Assembly (NCBI RefSeq): GCF_030254645.1
Contig: NZ_CP116346.1
Coordinates: 2,355,973-2,419,972, forward strand
DNA: 64,000 nt
Direction of reading: 5' to 3'
DNA from: Paucibacter sediminis
Lineage (GTDB): Bacteria > Pseudomonadota > Gammaproteobacteria > Burkholderiales > Burkholderiaceae_C
In this document: in pieces, positions 28,895-37,617 of the stretch
Layout: every line of letters begins with the position of its first letter
Numbering within the stretch: the stretch's first letter is position 1
Translations under genes and position numbers: made by a program
The notes under the pieces: generated by a model
Databases searched by the model: none
What the model was told of the DNA's origin: nothing
The model's input: the letters and a program-made list of their open reading frames with translations, nothing else

Positions 28895-29221
28895 ATGCCC
28901 TTCGATCCCCACCTCGCCGACTTGATGCGGAGCGCGCTCACGGGTCGCCCGGGCATCGAGGAAAAGAAGATGTTCGGCGGCTACTGCTGGATGCTGCGCG
29001 GCCACATGCTGTGCGGCGTTGAAGTCGGCAGGTTCATGTTTCGGGTCGGCAAGGACCTGGAGTCCGAGGCGCTCGCCCGACCGGGCGCGACACCGATGGA
29101 CATCACGGGACGCCCGATGCGCGGCATCGTCTGGGTCAACGCCGATGACGCCATCGACGTCGGCCTGGACACCTGGATAGCGCTCGCCGCGCGCTTCGCC
29201 GGCTCGCTGCCGCCCGAGTAG
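28895..29221 (+). CDS. TfoX/Sxy N-terminal domain protein
   Basis: The 108-residue protein corresponds to the TfoX N-terminal domain alone (KKMFGGYCWMLRGHMLCGVE, FMFRVGKD and MDITGRPMRG). Full TfoX regulates competence with a second domain that is absent here, so a regulatory role cannot be assumed. It is monocistronic, with AGGAAAGC upstream. Confidence 0.85.
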   Translation: MPFDPHLADLMRSALTGRPGIEEKKMFGGYCWMLRGHMLCGVEVGRFMFRVGKDLESEALARPGATPMDITGRPMRGIVWVNADDAIDVGLDTWIALAARFAGSLPPE

Positions 29222-29349
29222 CCTTGCGCTGCGGCCTGCACGGACCCAAGGCCGATTCGACAAGACTGGCGCACAGCAACAGCGCGCCGCCGTTCCGCCC
29301 AGCGAAACATTGCATTCGGCTCGGTGGTCATTCTGTTTTCTGACGTGCT

Positions 29350-29373
29350 CAACCATAGTTCGGTCACTCGCTG
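29350..29373 (+). promoter_or_regulatory. Conserved 24 bp promoter element (copy 1)
   Basis: This site, ending AGTTCGGTCACTCGCTG, matches 20 of 24 positions with the site at 31444-31467, in the same orientation relative to the downstream gene. Copy 1 lies 38 bp before the flavin-binding protein gene. It is a candidate binding site for the LysR regulator at 30481. Confidence 0.6.
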
Positions 29374-29410
29374 CAGCGCTTGCAGCGGGGTCAACGCCAC
29401 GGACCGAACC

Positions 29411-30037
<627 letters not shown>

Positions 30038-30122
30038 TCGGTCGACCCACTGTCAAGCCAGTCCCGGCGCGAGGCCGCCGGGGCGGGCGAACTCGTCCCG
30101 CCTCAACCCCAGGAGTTCCACC

Positions 30123-30464
30123 ATGCACATCAAGCAAATGCTCACCAAGGCCCGTTCCGACGCTGCCATCACCCCGGTCGAGGCGCGCGACGCCATGCTC
30201 GGTTGCTTCGTCACCATTCATGGCGAGACGCTCAAGCGCGGTGCCGCGCTGCTGGGCAAGCCGCTCAATGACGATCAGGCCGAGCACCATGCCACCGTCA
30301 TCATGAAGGGACTGCTGGGTCCGCAATGGGATCGCCCGACCAAGGCGGCCCTGGCCGAAGCGCGCATTCGCATGGACCAGAAGATGAACTTCTCGCAGGC
30401 ACCGCAAGACTTGCAGGACCTGCACGAACAGGTGTGCAACCTGATCGTCAGCAAGACGGCCTGA
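30123..30464 (+). CDS. Hypothetical helical protein
   Basis: The 113-residue product is soluble and mostly helical, with no signal peptide, and contains no motif I recognise. AGGAG lies seven bases before the ATG. It is between the PNPOx-type gene and the convergent LysR gene and may be cotranscribed with the former (85 bp gap). Confidence 0.7.
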   Translation: MHIKQMLTKARSDAAITPVEARDAMLGCFVTIHGETLKRGAALLGKPLNDDQAEHHATVIMKGLLGPQWDRPTKAALAEARIRMDQKMNFSQAPQDLQDLHEQVCNLIVSKTA

Positions 30465-30480
30465 GGCCGCTGCGAGCGCT

Positions 30481-31383
30481 TCAGCCGGGCGGCGCCAGCC
30501 GCTCGCGCAGCCGTTCGATGGCCAGGTCTATGAAGGCCCGCGCCTTGTGCGAGGCGTGGCGACCTTCGCGGTGCACCAGATGCACCGGCAGAGGCGCGAG
30601 TTCATACTGCTCCAGCACCAGGCGCAGCTCGCCGCTACGGACGAGGCCGTCGACCTGGTAGGACATCAGGCGTGTCAGCCCGAAGCCGCCCACGGCGGCC
30701 GCGATGGCCGAATCATTGGTCGTGGTCAACATGCGCGGCGCGAGCTTCACCGCCTTGACCTCCCCCTCCACCTTGAAGCGCCACTCCGGCGCCGGCGTGA
30801 CCGCATTGGCCGAAATCAGCGCATGGCCGAGCAGGTCCTCGGGCAGCTGCGGCTCGCCGTGCTCGGCCAGATAACCCGGCGCGCCACAGATGACGCGGCG
30901 CACGCTGCCGACGCGGATCGCCTGCAGTGAGGAGTCCGGCAACTCGCCAATGCGCACGGCCACATCCACCCCTTCGTCCGTCAGGTTCACCACCCGGTCC
31001 AGGAACCAGCAGGAGGCCGTGACCTCGGGATAGCGCTGCAGGAACTCGGTCACGACCGGCGTGACATGCAGCGCGCCGAACAGCACCGGCGCGGTGACGG
31101 TCAGGCGCCCCCGCGGCGCGCCGTGCAGGCCGCTGACCGATTCATCGGCCTCCGCCAGCTCTGCCAGGATGCGCCGGCAATCCTCCACATAGCGCGCGCC
31201 GGCCTCGGTCACGCGAACCACCCGCGTGGTGCGTGTCAGCAGACGTGCGCCCAGGTGCGCCTCCAGCTCGCTGATGGCCCGCGTGACGGCCGGGGGCGAA
31301 ATGCCCAGCTTGCGCGCCGCGCCGGCAAAGCCGCTGGCATCGACCACCGCCACAAAGACATTGATGAGATGCAGTCGGTCCAA
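30481..31383 (-). CDS. LysR family transcriptional regulator
   Basis: The protein has the LysR HTH (FAGAARKLGISPPAVTRAI) and a periplasmic-binding-like effector domain; the full length from TTG at 31383 is 300 residues. I choose this TTG (M/L-DRLHLINVFVAVVDASGF) because GGAGG precedes it by six bases and the family usually begins MDRLxxMxVFxxV; an ATG-initiated frame to 31461 would add a tail and overlap the promoter element. It is divergent from the AhpD-like gene, a typical LysR target arrangement. Confidence 0.9.
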   Translation of the reverse strand: MDRLHLINVFVAVVDASGFAGAARKLGISPPAVTRAISELEAHLGARLLTRTTRVVRVTEAGARYVEDCRRILAELAEADESVSGLHGAPRGRLTVTAPVLFGALHVTPVVTEFLQRYPEVTASCWFLDRVVNLTDEGVDVAVRIGELPDSSLQAIRVGSVRRVICGAPGYLAEHGEPQLPEDLLGHALISANAVTPAPEWRFKVEGEVKAVKLAPRMLTTTNDSAIAAAVGGFGLTRLMSYQVDGLVRSGELRLVLEQYELAPLPVHLVHREGRHASHKARAFIDLAIERLRERLAPPG

Positions 31384-31443
31384 CTGTTCCTCCAGCCGTA
31401 ACGGTGTATTGGATCTGGCGGTGATTCTAATCATCAGCCGATT

Positions 31444-31467
31444 CAACGACAGTTCAGTCATTCGCTG
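31444..31467 (+). promoter_or_regulatory. Conserved 24 bp promoter element (copy 2)
   Basis: This element, ending AGTTCAGTCATTCGCTG, lies between the divergent LysR gene and the AhpD-like gene (start 31520). It matches copy 1 at 29350 in 20 of 24 positions. Confidence 0.6.
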
Positions 31468-31519
31468 AACACCCAGTGAATGCCAGCCGAATCACCCATC
31501 ACCCCACCGGAGTTTGAAC

Positions 31520-32068
31520 ATGTCCCGTCTCAGCATCCCCACCGTCGAGCAATCCCTCCAAGCCGCCAAGCCCCTGCTGGCCGCGGTCGAGAAGCAACTG
31601 GGCGTCGTGCCCAATCTGATGAAGCTGGTCGGCCACAGCCCGGCCGCGCTGGAAGGCTATCTGTCGCTGAGCGGCGCCGTGGCCAAGGGCAAGCTGAGCG
31701 CGCAGCTGCGCGAGCGCATCGCGCTGACCATCGCCGAGTTCAATGGCTGCGACTATTGCCAGTCGGCGCACAGCTATCTGGCCGCCAACGTCGCCAAGCT
31801 CAGCGCCAGCGAGATCGACGCTGCCCGCGACGCCCGCTCCGACGATGCACGCACGGCCGCAGCACTGCACTTTGCCCGCCGCGTGGCCGAGTCGCGAGGC
31901 CGCGTCTCCGATGCCGACCTGGCTGCCTTGCGCGCCGCCGATTTCGACGAAGCCGCGGTGCTGGAAATCGTGTTGAACGTGGCGCTCAACGTGCTGACCA
32001 ACTACGTCAACAACGTGGCGCAGACCGACGTCGACTTCCCCCTGGTCACGGCCAAGCTGGCGGCCTGA
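31520..32068 (+). CDS. AhpD/carboxymuconolactone decarboxylase-family protein
   Basis: The 182-residue helical protein has the alkylhydroperoxidase CxxC motif (EFNGCDYCQSAHS), with the following His. AhpD-like proteins reduce peroxides or act as disulfide oxidoreductases. It is divergent from the LysR regulator and preceded by the conserved element, so LysR control is likely. A DUF1348 gene follows 57 bp downstream. Confidence 0.9.
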   Translation: MSRLSIPTVEQSLQAAKPLLAAVEKQLGVVPNLMKLVGHSPAALEGYLSLSGAVAKGKLSAQLRERIALTIAEFNGCDYCQSAHSYLAANVAKLSASEIDAARDARSDDARTAAALHFARRVAESRGRVSDADLAALRAADFDEAAVLEIVLNVALNVLTNYVNNVAQTDVDFPLVTAKLAA

Positions 32069-32125
32069 GCACCCGAAGGACGGCCTGGCCGTCCTTTCCC
32101 ACACTATTTCCCATTCGCTGCCATC

Positions 32126-32608
32126 ATGACCACGACGAACGAAGCCCCACGCCCGCCCTTGCCACCGTTCACCATCGAGACTGCGGCACAGAAGGTCCGC
32201 ATGGCCGAAGACGCGTGGAACACGCGTGATCCGCAGCGCGTGGCACTGGCCTACACGCCGGACAGCCGCTGGCGCAACCGCAGCGAGTTTCCGCGCGGTC
32301 GCGAACAGATCCGGCAACTGCTCGCGCGCAAGTGGGCGCGCGAGCTGGACTATCGCCTCATCAAGGAGCTCTGGGCTCACGAAGGTAACCGGATCGCTGT
32401 GCGCTTTGCCTATGAATGGCATGACGACGCCGGCAACTGGTTCCGCTCCTACGGCAACGAGAACTGGGAATTCGATGCGGGCGGCTTCATGGCCGTGCGG
32501 CACGCCAGCATCAACGACATGCCGATCCAGGCGCAGGAGCGCCTGTTCCATTGGCCCCAGGGTCCACGCCCCGTCGACCATCCAGGCCTCAGCGAATTGG
32601 GGCTTTGA
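32126..32608 (+). CDS. DUF1348 / NTF2-like protein
   Basis: The 160-residue product is a single NTF2-like domain with the DUF1348 sequence features [30 protein letters not shown] and [13 protein letters not shown]. Its function is unknown. It follows the AhpD-like gene in the same direction and may be cotranscribed with it. Confidence 0.88.
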   Translation: MTTTNEAPRPPLPPFTIETAAQKVRMAEDAWNTRDPQRVALAYTPDSRWRNRSEFPRGREQIRQLLARKWARELDYRLIKELWAHEGNRIAVRFAYEWHDDAGNWFRSYGNENWEFDAGGFMAVRHASINDMPIQAQERLFHWPQGPRPVDHPGLSELGL

Positions 32609-32664
32609 ACGATCCCAGCCGAGCAGGCTTGGGACTACCATGGTTGCCGGCTCTGGCCCGCAAC

Positions 32665-33579
32665 ATGACGCACAGAGAAATGACGAGTACTGAACCGCAA
32701 TTGAATGAAGTACTGAGCCTGCGCCAGGAACTGGCGGGCCAACGCCAGGCGCTGCTGGCCAGCCTGCTGGTCTCTGCCTGGATGGTCGAGGCGCGCGACC
32801 CCTATACCGGCGGCCACCTCTGGCGCGTGGCGCGCATGGCGCACGCCTTGGCCCTGGAGTCCGGCAGCACGCCGCGCGAAGCGAGCCGCATCGCGATGGC
32901 AGGCTTTCTGCATGACCTGGGCAAGGTAGGTATCCCAGACGCCATCCTGCGCAAGCCGGGCCGCCTCACCGACGAGGAGTTCGCGACGATCAAGACCCAT
33001 CCACGGGTCGGGGCCCGCATGCTGTCGGGCCATCCGCTGGCCGAGTTGGTCATCGGCGTGATTCATCACCACCACGAAATGCCGAACGGACACGGCTATC
33101 CCATGGGCATGGAGGGCGCTGAGATTCCGCACGATGCCCGCCTGGTCGGCATCTGCGATGCATTCGATGCGATGACGAGCACGCGACCCTACCGCGCAGG
33201 CATGCCCATCGCCAAGGCCCTGGACATCATCGAGTCCGAACTGGGCAAGCAGTTCGATCAGGTGCTGGGGGCGAAGTTCGTGCGCATGGGACGCGACGGA
33301 GCCTTCGACGCCATCGTCGGCCACAGCGACGACGGCATTCCGCTGCAACATTGCCCGGCATGCGGCCCAACGCTGGTCCGCACGCGCGATGCACGCGCTG
33401 GCGACCATCTGGGCTGCCCGGCTTGCACGGCGCGCTTCACGTGGACGAGCACCGAGCAGGGGCTGCAAGCCGTGCCGACTGGCGAGCACGCGCCGGCGCA
33501 AGAGCTGGAGCCTGGTTTGGACCGCGCCCAGATCGAAGCCCTGGTACTCGATTGGGCTGACGCAATCGCAGGCAACTAG
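32665..33579 (+). CDS. HD-GYP domain phosphodiesterase with C-terminal zinc-ribbon
   Basis: The 304-residue protein has an HD-GYP domain (His83-Asp84 in FLHDLGKVGIPD, HHHHE at 134-138, NGHGYP at 141-146), which hydrolyses cyclic di-GMP in characterised members. No receiver or sensor domain precedes it. The C-terminal part has CPAC-like pairs Cys230/Cys233 and Cys251/Cys254, spaced like a zinc ribbon, an unusual addition. The start at 32665 is the first good ATG; an internal ATG six codons later is possible. Confidence 0.9.
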   Translation: MTHREMTSTEPQLNEVLSLRQELAGQRQALLASLLVSAWMVEARDPYTGGHLWRVARMAHALALESGSTPREASRIAMAGFLHDLGKVGIPDAILRKPGRLTDEEFATIKTHPRVGARMLSGHPLAELVIGVIHHHHEMPNGHGYPMGMEGAEIPHDARLVGICDAFDAMTSTRPYRAGMPIAKALDIIESELGKQFDQVLGAKFVRMGRDGAFDAIVGHSDDGIPLQHCPACGPTLVRTRDARAGDHLGCPACTARFTWTSTEQGLQAVPTGEHAPAQELEPGLDRAQIEALVLDWADAIAGN

Positions 33580-33613
33580 AGGTGCCGGCTCAACGATTTC
33601 GAGAACACAAAAT

Positions 33614-34138
33614 ATGCGCTGCTTCTACTTGTACGTCGGCATCCTGACATCCGCACTCGTCTGCGCATGCGGCAGCCTGCCCGACCCTGGCGGACACCCC
33701 GTGGTGTCTCTGCCCTTGAACTTTGCCTGGGTGGATGGTCGCAAGGTCGAATACGTCACCACGGACATCTCCGATCCAGCGATGGCGAAAGCGCTGGGCG
33801 TCAACCTCGTTCCCCGCTTGGCCCAGGCCGTCCCGGCGCAAGGCCGGCCCTCGCTCGTCGAGCGGGTCTACAAGTTCGTGGACGACTCGCAGATCACCGT
33901 TTTCCAGTCGGCGCCCTCGCCGACAGGCCCGAGCAACGCAGACGCCTCCTACAGTCCGCTGTGGCGCATGGTGCTGGTACGGTGGAACAAGTCAGCGCAG
34001 GCCCGAGAGATGAAGTCGGAGGAGCAGATCCTGCGTGCCGTTGACGCCAATGAAGTGTCGCTTGAGATGACGAACATCGTCGTCAACTGTCCGATCACGC
34101 GGTCCGTGGACGGCCTGGCGATAAAAGGAGCACGCTAG
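33614..34138 (+). CDS. Lipoprotein of unknown function (DUF7482-like)
   Basis: The 174-residue product has a lipoprotein signal with the cysteine in LVCACGS (about residue 17-19). The mature part (LNFAWVDGRKVEYVTTDISD; YSPLWRMVLVRW; IVVNCPITR) resembles an uncharacterised conserved family I associate with DUF7482. It is likely anchored in the envelope. It follows the HD-GYP gene by 34 bp. Confidence 0.78.
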   Translation: MRCFYLYVGILTSALVCACGSLPDPGGHPVVSLPLNFAWVDGRKVEYVTTDISDPAMAKALGVNLVPRLAQAVPAQGRPSLVERVYKFVDDSQITVFQSAPSPTGPSNADASYSPLWRMVLVRWNKSAQAREMKSEEQILRAVDANEVSLEMTNIVVNCPITRSVDGLAIKGAR

Positions 34139-34494
34139 CGCCGTGAAGTCGGGAAGGGGCTGACCCGCTCCAAGCCGCAGGCTGGCAAATTGCGTCAGTG
34201 ACTGGTTATGACCAAAGCTGCCGTTCAGCCCATCCGAAACGAATGACCGAGTTCAGCCTGAAGAAGCCGTAGCTTGGGGAGGAACAGCTTTGCGGTTGCC
34301 GTCCTTGGGGCCCGCCTCGAGACCGACGGCTTAAGAGCCCATGGCGGTCAGCCGTTTGCTCGGACTTGCGCTTGTAGCGCTGTGTGGCAGCGGGATCTGG
34401 TTGTGGTGGCGACGCCGTTGAAACCAGCAAGTCGATCAGCGGAATGAAGCGGTGAGCAAGACGAACCACGGCGCGACGAGCCCGGCGCTGCGGT
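34139..34494. other. Gene-poor stretch with a possible 26-residue membrane peptide
   Basis: The only noteworthy frame is 34341-34421 (+), MAVSRLLGLALVALCGSGIW followed by LWWRRR. This looks like the C-terminal membrane helix of a PepSY-type protein and may be a relic. No ribosome-binding site is obvious. Nothing else was recognised. Confidence 0.4.
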
Positions 34495-34986
34495 TCACTT
34501 TCTCGTGGGCATTTGCACTCGTGCGGCCGCTACGTTGGCTGCGACATGGCGTCGAGCGAGCCGCCGATGCCGCCACCATGAAGACAGCGCCATTACGGCC
34601 GTTCCGGCATGCGCCCACCCGGCGCCTGCATGCAGCGATTCTGGGAACATATAGCTGAGCCCATAAGCCAGCAGCACGCACAGCGCAAGACTGACGCTGA
34701 CCCACAGACCAGTGCTTCGCTGCTGTGCCCATCCCATGCGTCCACTCAAGCGCCAGCCAGGCAGCAGATGGCTGCTGGTCAGCATGCCAAGCCCTAGCAG
34801 GCAGAACATGCTGGCCAGGCCATGCAGGCGCATCAACCAGGCCTCCCCGGTGGTGGGCAGGGCATCGGCATCGCGGCCGTAATGCAGCAGCAGCCAGGGC
34901 AGGCCGCTCAACAGCAGCAGCGCAAAGCCGGTATAGAGCCAGCGTTTTTGCCAGCGAGGAATCTTCAGTGCGTGGTGGTGGCGCAT
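34495..34986 (-). CDS. Small membrane protein, possible b-type cytochrome-like electron carrier
   Basis: The 163-residue protein has about four membrane helices. Histidines occur at or in the helices (WLMRLHGLASMFCLLGLGML followed by TSSHLL; HAGAGWAHAG), a pattern compatible with heme ligation, though this is inference. It is the last gene of the operon peroxidase-porin-FMN protein-ApbE, four bases after ApbE. By analogy with known extracytoplasmic flavin systems, it could move electrons across the inner membrane to the flavoprotein. I do not recognise the family with certainty. Confidence 0.75.
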   Translation of the reverse strand: MRHHHALKIPRWQKRWLYTGFALLLLSGLPWLLLHYGRDADALPTTGEAWLMRLHGLASMFCLLGLGMLTSSHLLPGWRLSGRMGWAQQRSTGLWVSVSLALCVLLAYGLSYMFPESLHAGAGWAHAGTAVMALSSWWRHRRLARRHVAANVAAARVQMPTRK

Positions 34987-34989
34987 GGT

Positions 34990-35742
34990 TCAGACTGCGG
35001 GGTCGACGTGCCAGGTCCAGGCCAGGGCCCGCAGCCGATCAAGGAGGGCGGATTGTCCCTCAAGCCCAAGTGCCACCAGCTTGCACAGCGCGTCGGCCCA
35101 TAACGCGCTGGGTGCGGCCACCGCCACCTGTACGTCCAGGCCAGGTGCTGCACCCGTCAGGCGGCTGCGGCTGTCGGGCCCGTAATAGCTGCTAGCAAAG
35201 GCGCCGTCGGCCAGGCTGCCGATCTCGCGCAGCCCACCGTGGTGCTCGTCGCGCAGGTACAGCGGCAGGGGCAGGGGTCCGAACACGCGCAGGTCGCCAC
35301 CGGCATTCACCGCGCCCCAGGCGCAGCCGGCGCGGCGCAGCTGGGCGATCAGGCGGTCCACCACATAGCCTTTGGCAATACCGCCCAAGTCAAGATGGGT
35401 GCCAGCCTCCGTTTTGCACAGGCGGCCGCGCGCGAGGGTCCAGCCCCGGCAACCGCTGCCCTGGCTGATGTCGAAGGCGCCGCCGCTGCGGTTGCGCAGC
35501 CAGGCCGCCACGGCCAGCACATGCTGAGCCGCAGGCCTCAGGGTCAGGTCTTGCCCCGGCGGCAGAGCGTTGAAGCGCGCGATGTCGCTGTCTGGCTCGA
35601 AACGAGAGAGCTCGCCCTGCAGCCGAGCCACCAGCGCAAAGCCTGCCTGCAGGGCCGCCGCGCCGGCGGCCGCATCGGCATGCCGCAGGCTGATCTCCAG
35701 CAGCGTGCCCAGCCAAGGCTGGGCGCGGCGCTGCAGCTGCAT
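34990..35742 (-). CDS. apbE: FAD:protein FMN transferase (ApbE family)
   Basis: The 250-residue protein shows the ApbE core: LSRFEPDSDIARFNALPP, GGAFDIS and DLGGIAKGYVVDR (catalytic and FAD-binding region), then AVNAGGDLRVFG. It attaches FMN from FAD to a Thr/Ser of target proteins. There is no clear lipoprotein signal from this start. Its predicted target is encoded directly upstream, one base away. Confidence 0.9.
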   Translation of the reverse strand: MQLQRRAQPWLGTLLEISLRHADAAAGAAALQAGFALVARLQGELSRFEPDSDIARFNALPPGQDLTLRPAAQHVLAVAAWLRNRSGGAFDISQGSGCRGWTLARGRLCKTEAGTHLDLGGIAKGYVVDRLIAQLRRAGCAWGAVNAGGDLRVFGPLPLPLYLRDEHHGGLREIGSLADGAFASSYYGPDSRSRLTGAAPGLDVQVAVAAPSALWADALCKLVALGLEGQSALLDRLRALAWTWHVDPAV

Positions 35743-35743
35743 A

Positions 35744-36292
35744 TCAGCCCAGGCGCCCGGAGCGGCGCGCCTGCTCCACCACCGTGACGATGCGCTTCAC
35801 GCCGTCGGTGACATGGCTGCAGGAGAGCGTGGCACCGGAGATATTGGCGATGTCCTCACCCAGCTTGATGGGCGCGCCCTGGGCTTTGCCAACGAACTGC
35901 TTGCGCCAGGCGGCGCTGCGGATCTCGTGTCCATGGCTTTCGCGGTAGGCCAGGATCTCCAGGCCGCGCAGCCGGCCGTCGGCGCCCACGCCCACCGCGT
36001 AGCTGATGAGCTCGAACTTGCCCAGCACCTCGTCGGCCACCAGCACGCCCAGCAACTCCTTGCCCTTGTAGGCCAGGCGCAGTTGCCAACGCGCGCTGCG
36101 TGGCTTCACGCCCAGGGCTGCGATGGCCTGCAACTGAGCCGCGTCGAGCAGCCAGTCCTGCAGCTCGAAACGGTCGGCCTCGGCGAACATCAGCTTGGCG
36201 GCGGCCTCGGCCGTCATGTAGTCCACGGCAAAGGCACCGCTGGGCGCCATGGCCGCGACGCTGCAAATGGCCGTCGTCAGAGCCAGGCGCAT
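35744..36292 (-). CDS. Periplasmic FMN-binding (flavinylated) domain protein
   Basis: The 182-residue product has a signal peptide (LALTTAICSVAAMAPSGAFA) and one FMN-binding domain with the ApbE target motif SGATLS (Ser152-Ser157) near the C-terminus. The covalently bound flavin would sit in the periplasm. The ATG overlaps the stop of the porin gene (ATGA), so these two genes are coupled. A redox role in periplasmic metal or peroxide chemistry is inferred from its neighbours. Confidence 0.9.
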   Translation of the reverse strand: MRLALTTAICSVAAMAPSGAFAVDYMTAEAAAKLMFAEADRFELQDWLLDAAQLQAIAALGVKPRSARWQLRLAYKGKELLGVLVADEVLGKFELISYAVGVGADGRLRGLEILAYRESHGHEIRSAAWRKQFVGKAQGAPIKLGEDIANISGATLSCSHVTDGVKRIVTVVEQARRSGRLG

Positions 36293-37581
36293 CAGAAGCT
36301 CCAGCCCAGGCCCAGGTTGACGCGGTTCAGATCCTTGTTGAGACGGAAGCGCTGCAAGTCGGCCTTCAGCACCACGCCGGGGGCGAATTCGAAGTTGGCG
36401 CCCAGGGTGACGACGCGTTCGCTGTCGCTCGCTTCGGGTGTCAGGCCGGCGCCCAGTTCGGCATAGCGGCTGGCGGTGTTGAAACGCTCCCAGCGCGCGA
36501 AGGGCTTGAGCACATAGCTGCCCTGTTCCCAGAGCTTGTAGGCGGCCTGCAGATAGGCGCCATCGAAGCGCGCCGGGATCAGGCTGTCGCTGCCCACCAG
36601 GGGCATGTTGAGCGCTGCGGTGTTGGAGATGCTGCCGCGGCTATAGAGGGCTGAGAGGTCCCAGCGGCCGGGCGTCCAGCGCGCATGCAAATCCCACAGG
36701 GTGATGCGCGAGCTGGCGGCCTGCTGACTATGGGTCGCCTGGCCGCTGAAGACGCTGGCGCCCAGCAGCAGACCGGGGATACCGCGGTAGTTGGCAGCGC
36801 CAAACAATGCCAGGTCGCGCGAGCGCGCCAACGCCAACTCCTGGTGGATGGCGCCCAGCGGCGACTCGCGGCCCTCGCTGCTGGCGGCATCCCATTTGTT
36901 CAGGTCAAAGCCGGTAGCGATGCCCGCCTGGAGCGTCCAGCCGCTGTCCAGTTGGCCGACCAGTTGGATGCCACCCTCGCGCCAGGTGCTGGGGATGATG
37001 GCAGTCTCGACGAAGTTGCGCTCCACACCGTAGTAGGCGGTGGGCTCGTGGTTCTCGTTCAGCAGGCCCATGGGCATCAGAAACAGGCCGCCGCGCAGCG
37101 CCCAGTTGGGGTGGAACTGATGCTCCACATAGGCCTGCTCGATCGCCACCTCGCCGGGGTCCCCGGCAGAGGCCACGGCATGCTCGACCTCGATTTCGGT
37201 GACGATCTTGGTCTTCTCGTCGAAGCGATGCTGGACCCCCAACACCAGGCGGCGCAGATCGGCCTGCGCGTCCTTGCCGTTGTTGTTGGGGCGGTTGTAG
37301 TTGAGTTCGGCGTAGCCGCCCAGCACGGTGCGGGCTTGAGCCGCGGGTGCGGGTTCCACCAGGGCTGCGATGCTGGCAGCCGGCGCCGAAGGCTGCGTAG
37401 GCGCCTGCTGCTGCAGTTGCGCCAGCTCGGTGCGCAGCTTGGCCAACTCGGCGGCGAGCTGGTCCACGCGGCGCAGCAACTCCTGTTCGGCAGGGGTCTG
37501 GGCTTGGGCCGTGCCGATCGCCAGCATCAGGCTCAAGCTGAGGGTGTGTAGCAGCGGTGTGCGAGAGAGTTTCTTGTTCAT
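36292..37581 (-). CDS. Outer-membrane porin (phosphate-selective porin O/P-like)
   Basis: The 429-residue protein has a signal peptide (ends IGTAQAQ), a short coiled coil (about 30-60: LLRRVDQLAAELAKLRTELAQ, given here as its first residues only) and a beta-barrel ending in GLGWSF with terminal Phe, as required for BAM insertion. The barrel region (VLGGYAELNYNRPN; GGLFLMPMGLLNENHEP) is like OprO/OprP-type porins. It is part of a Fur-box-preceded operon, so a substrate linked to iron is possible. Confidence 0.85.
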   Translation of the reverse strand: MNKKLSRTPLLHTLSLSLMLAIGTAQAQTPAEQELLRRVDQLAAELAKLRTELAQLQQQAPTQPSAPAASIAALVEPAPAAQARTVLGGYAELNYNRPNNNGKDAQADLRRLVLGVQHRFDEKTKIVTEIEVEHAVASAGDPGEVAIEQAYVEHQFHPNWALRGGLFLMPMGLLNENHEPTAYYGVERNFVETAIIPSTWREGGIQLVGQLDSGWTLQAGIATGFDLNKWDAASSEGRESPLGAIHQELALARSRDLALFGAANYRGIPGLLLGASVFSGQATHSQQAASSRITLWDLHARWTPGRWDLSALYSRGSISNTAALNMPLVGSDSLIPARFDGAYLQAAYKLWEQGSYVLKPFARWERFNTASRYAELGAGLTPEASDSERVVTLGANFEFAPGVVLKADLQRFRLNKDLNRVNLGLGWSF

Positions 37582-37617
37582 GACGGGTTTGCTTGGAGAG
37601 GGACTTTGGGAGCGGAC

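Noticed and set aside
34230..34260. Third copy of the 24 bp LysR-linked element (reverse strand)
   Set aside because: Only about 10 of 12 core bases agree and no gene starts at the right distance.
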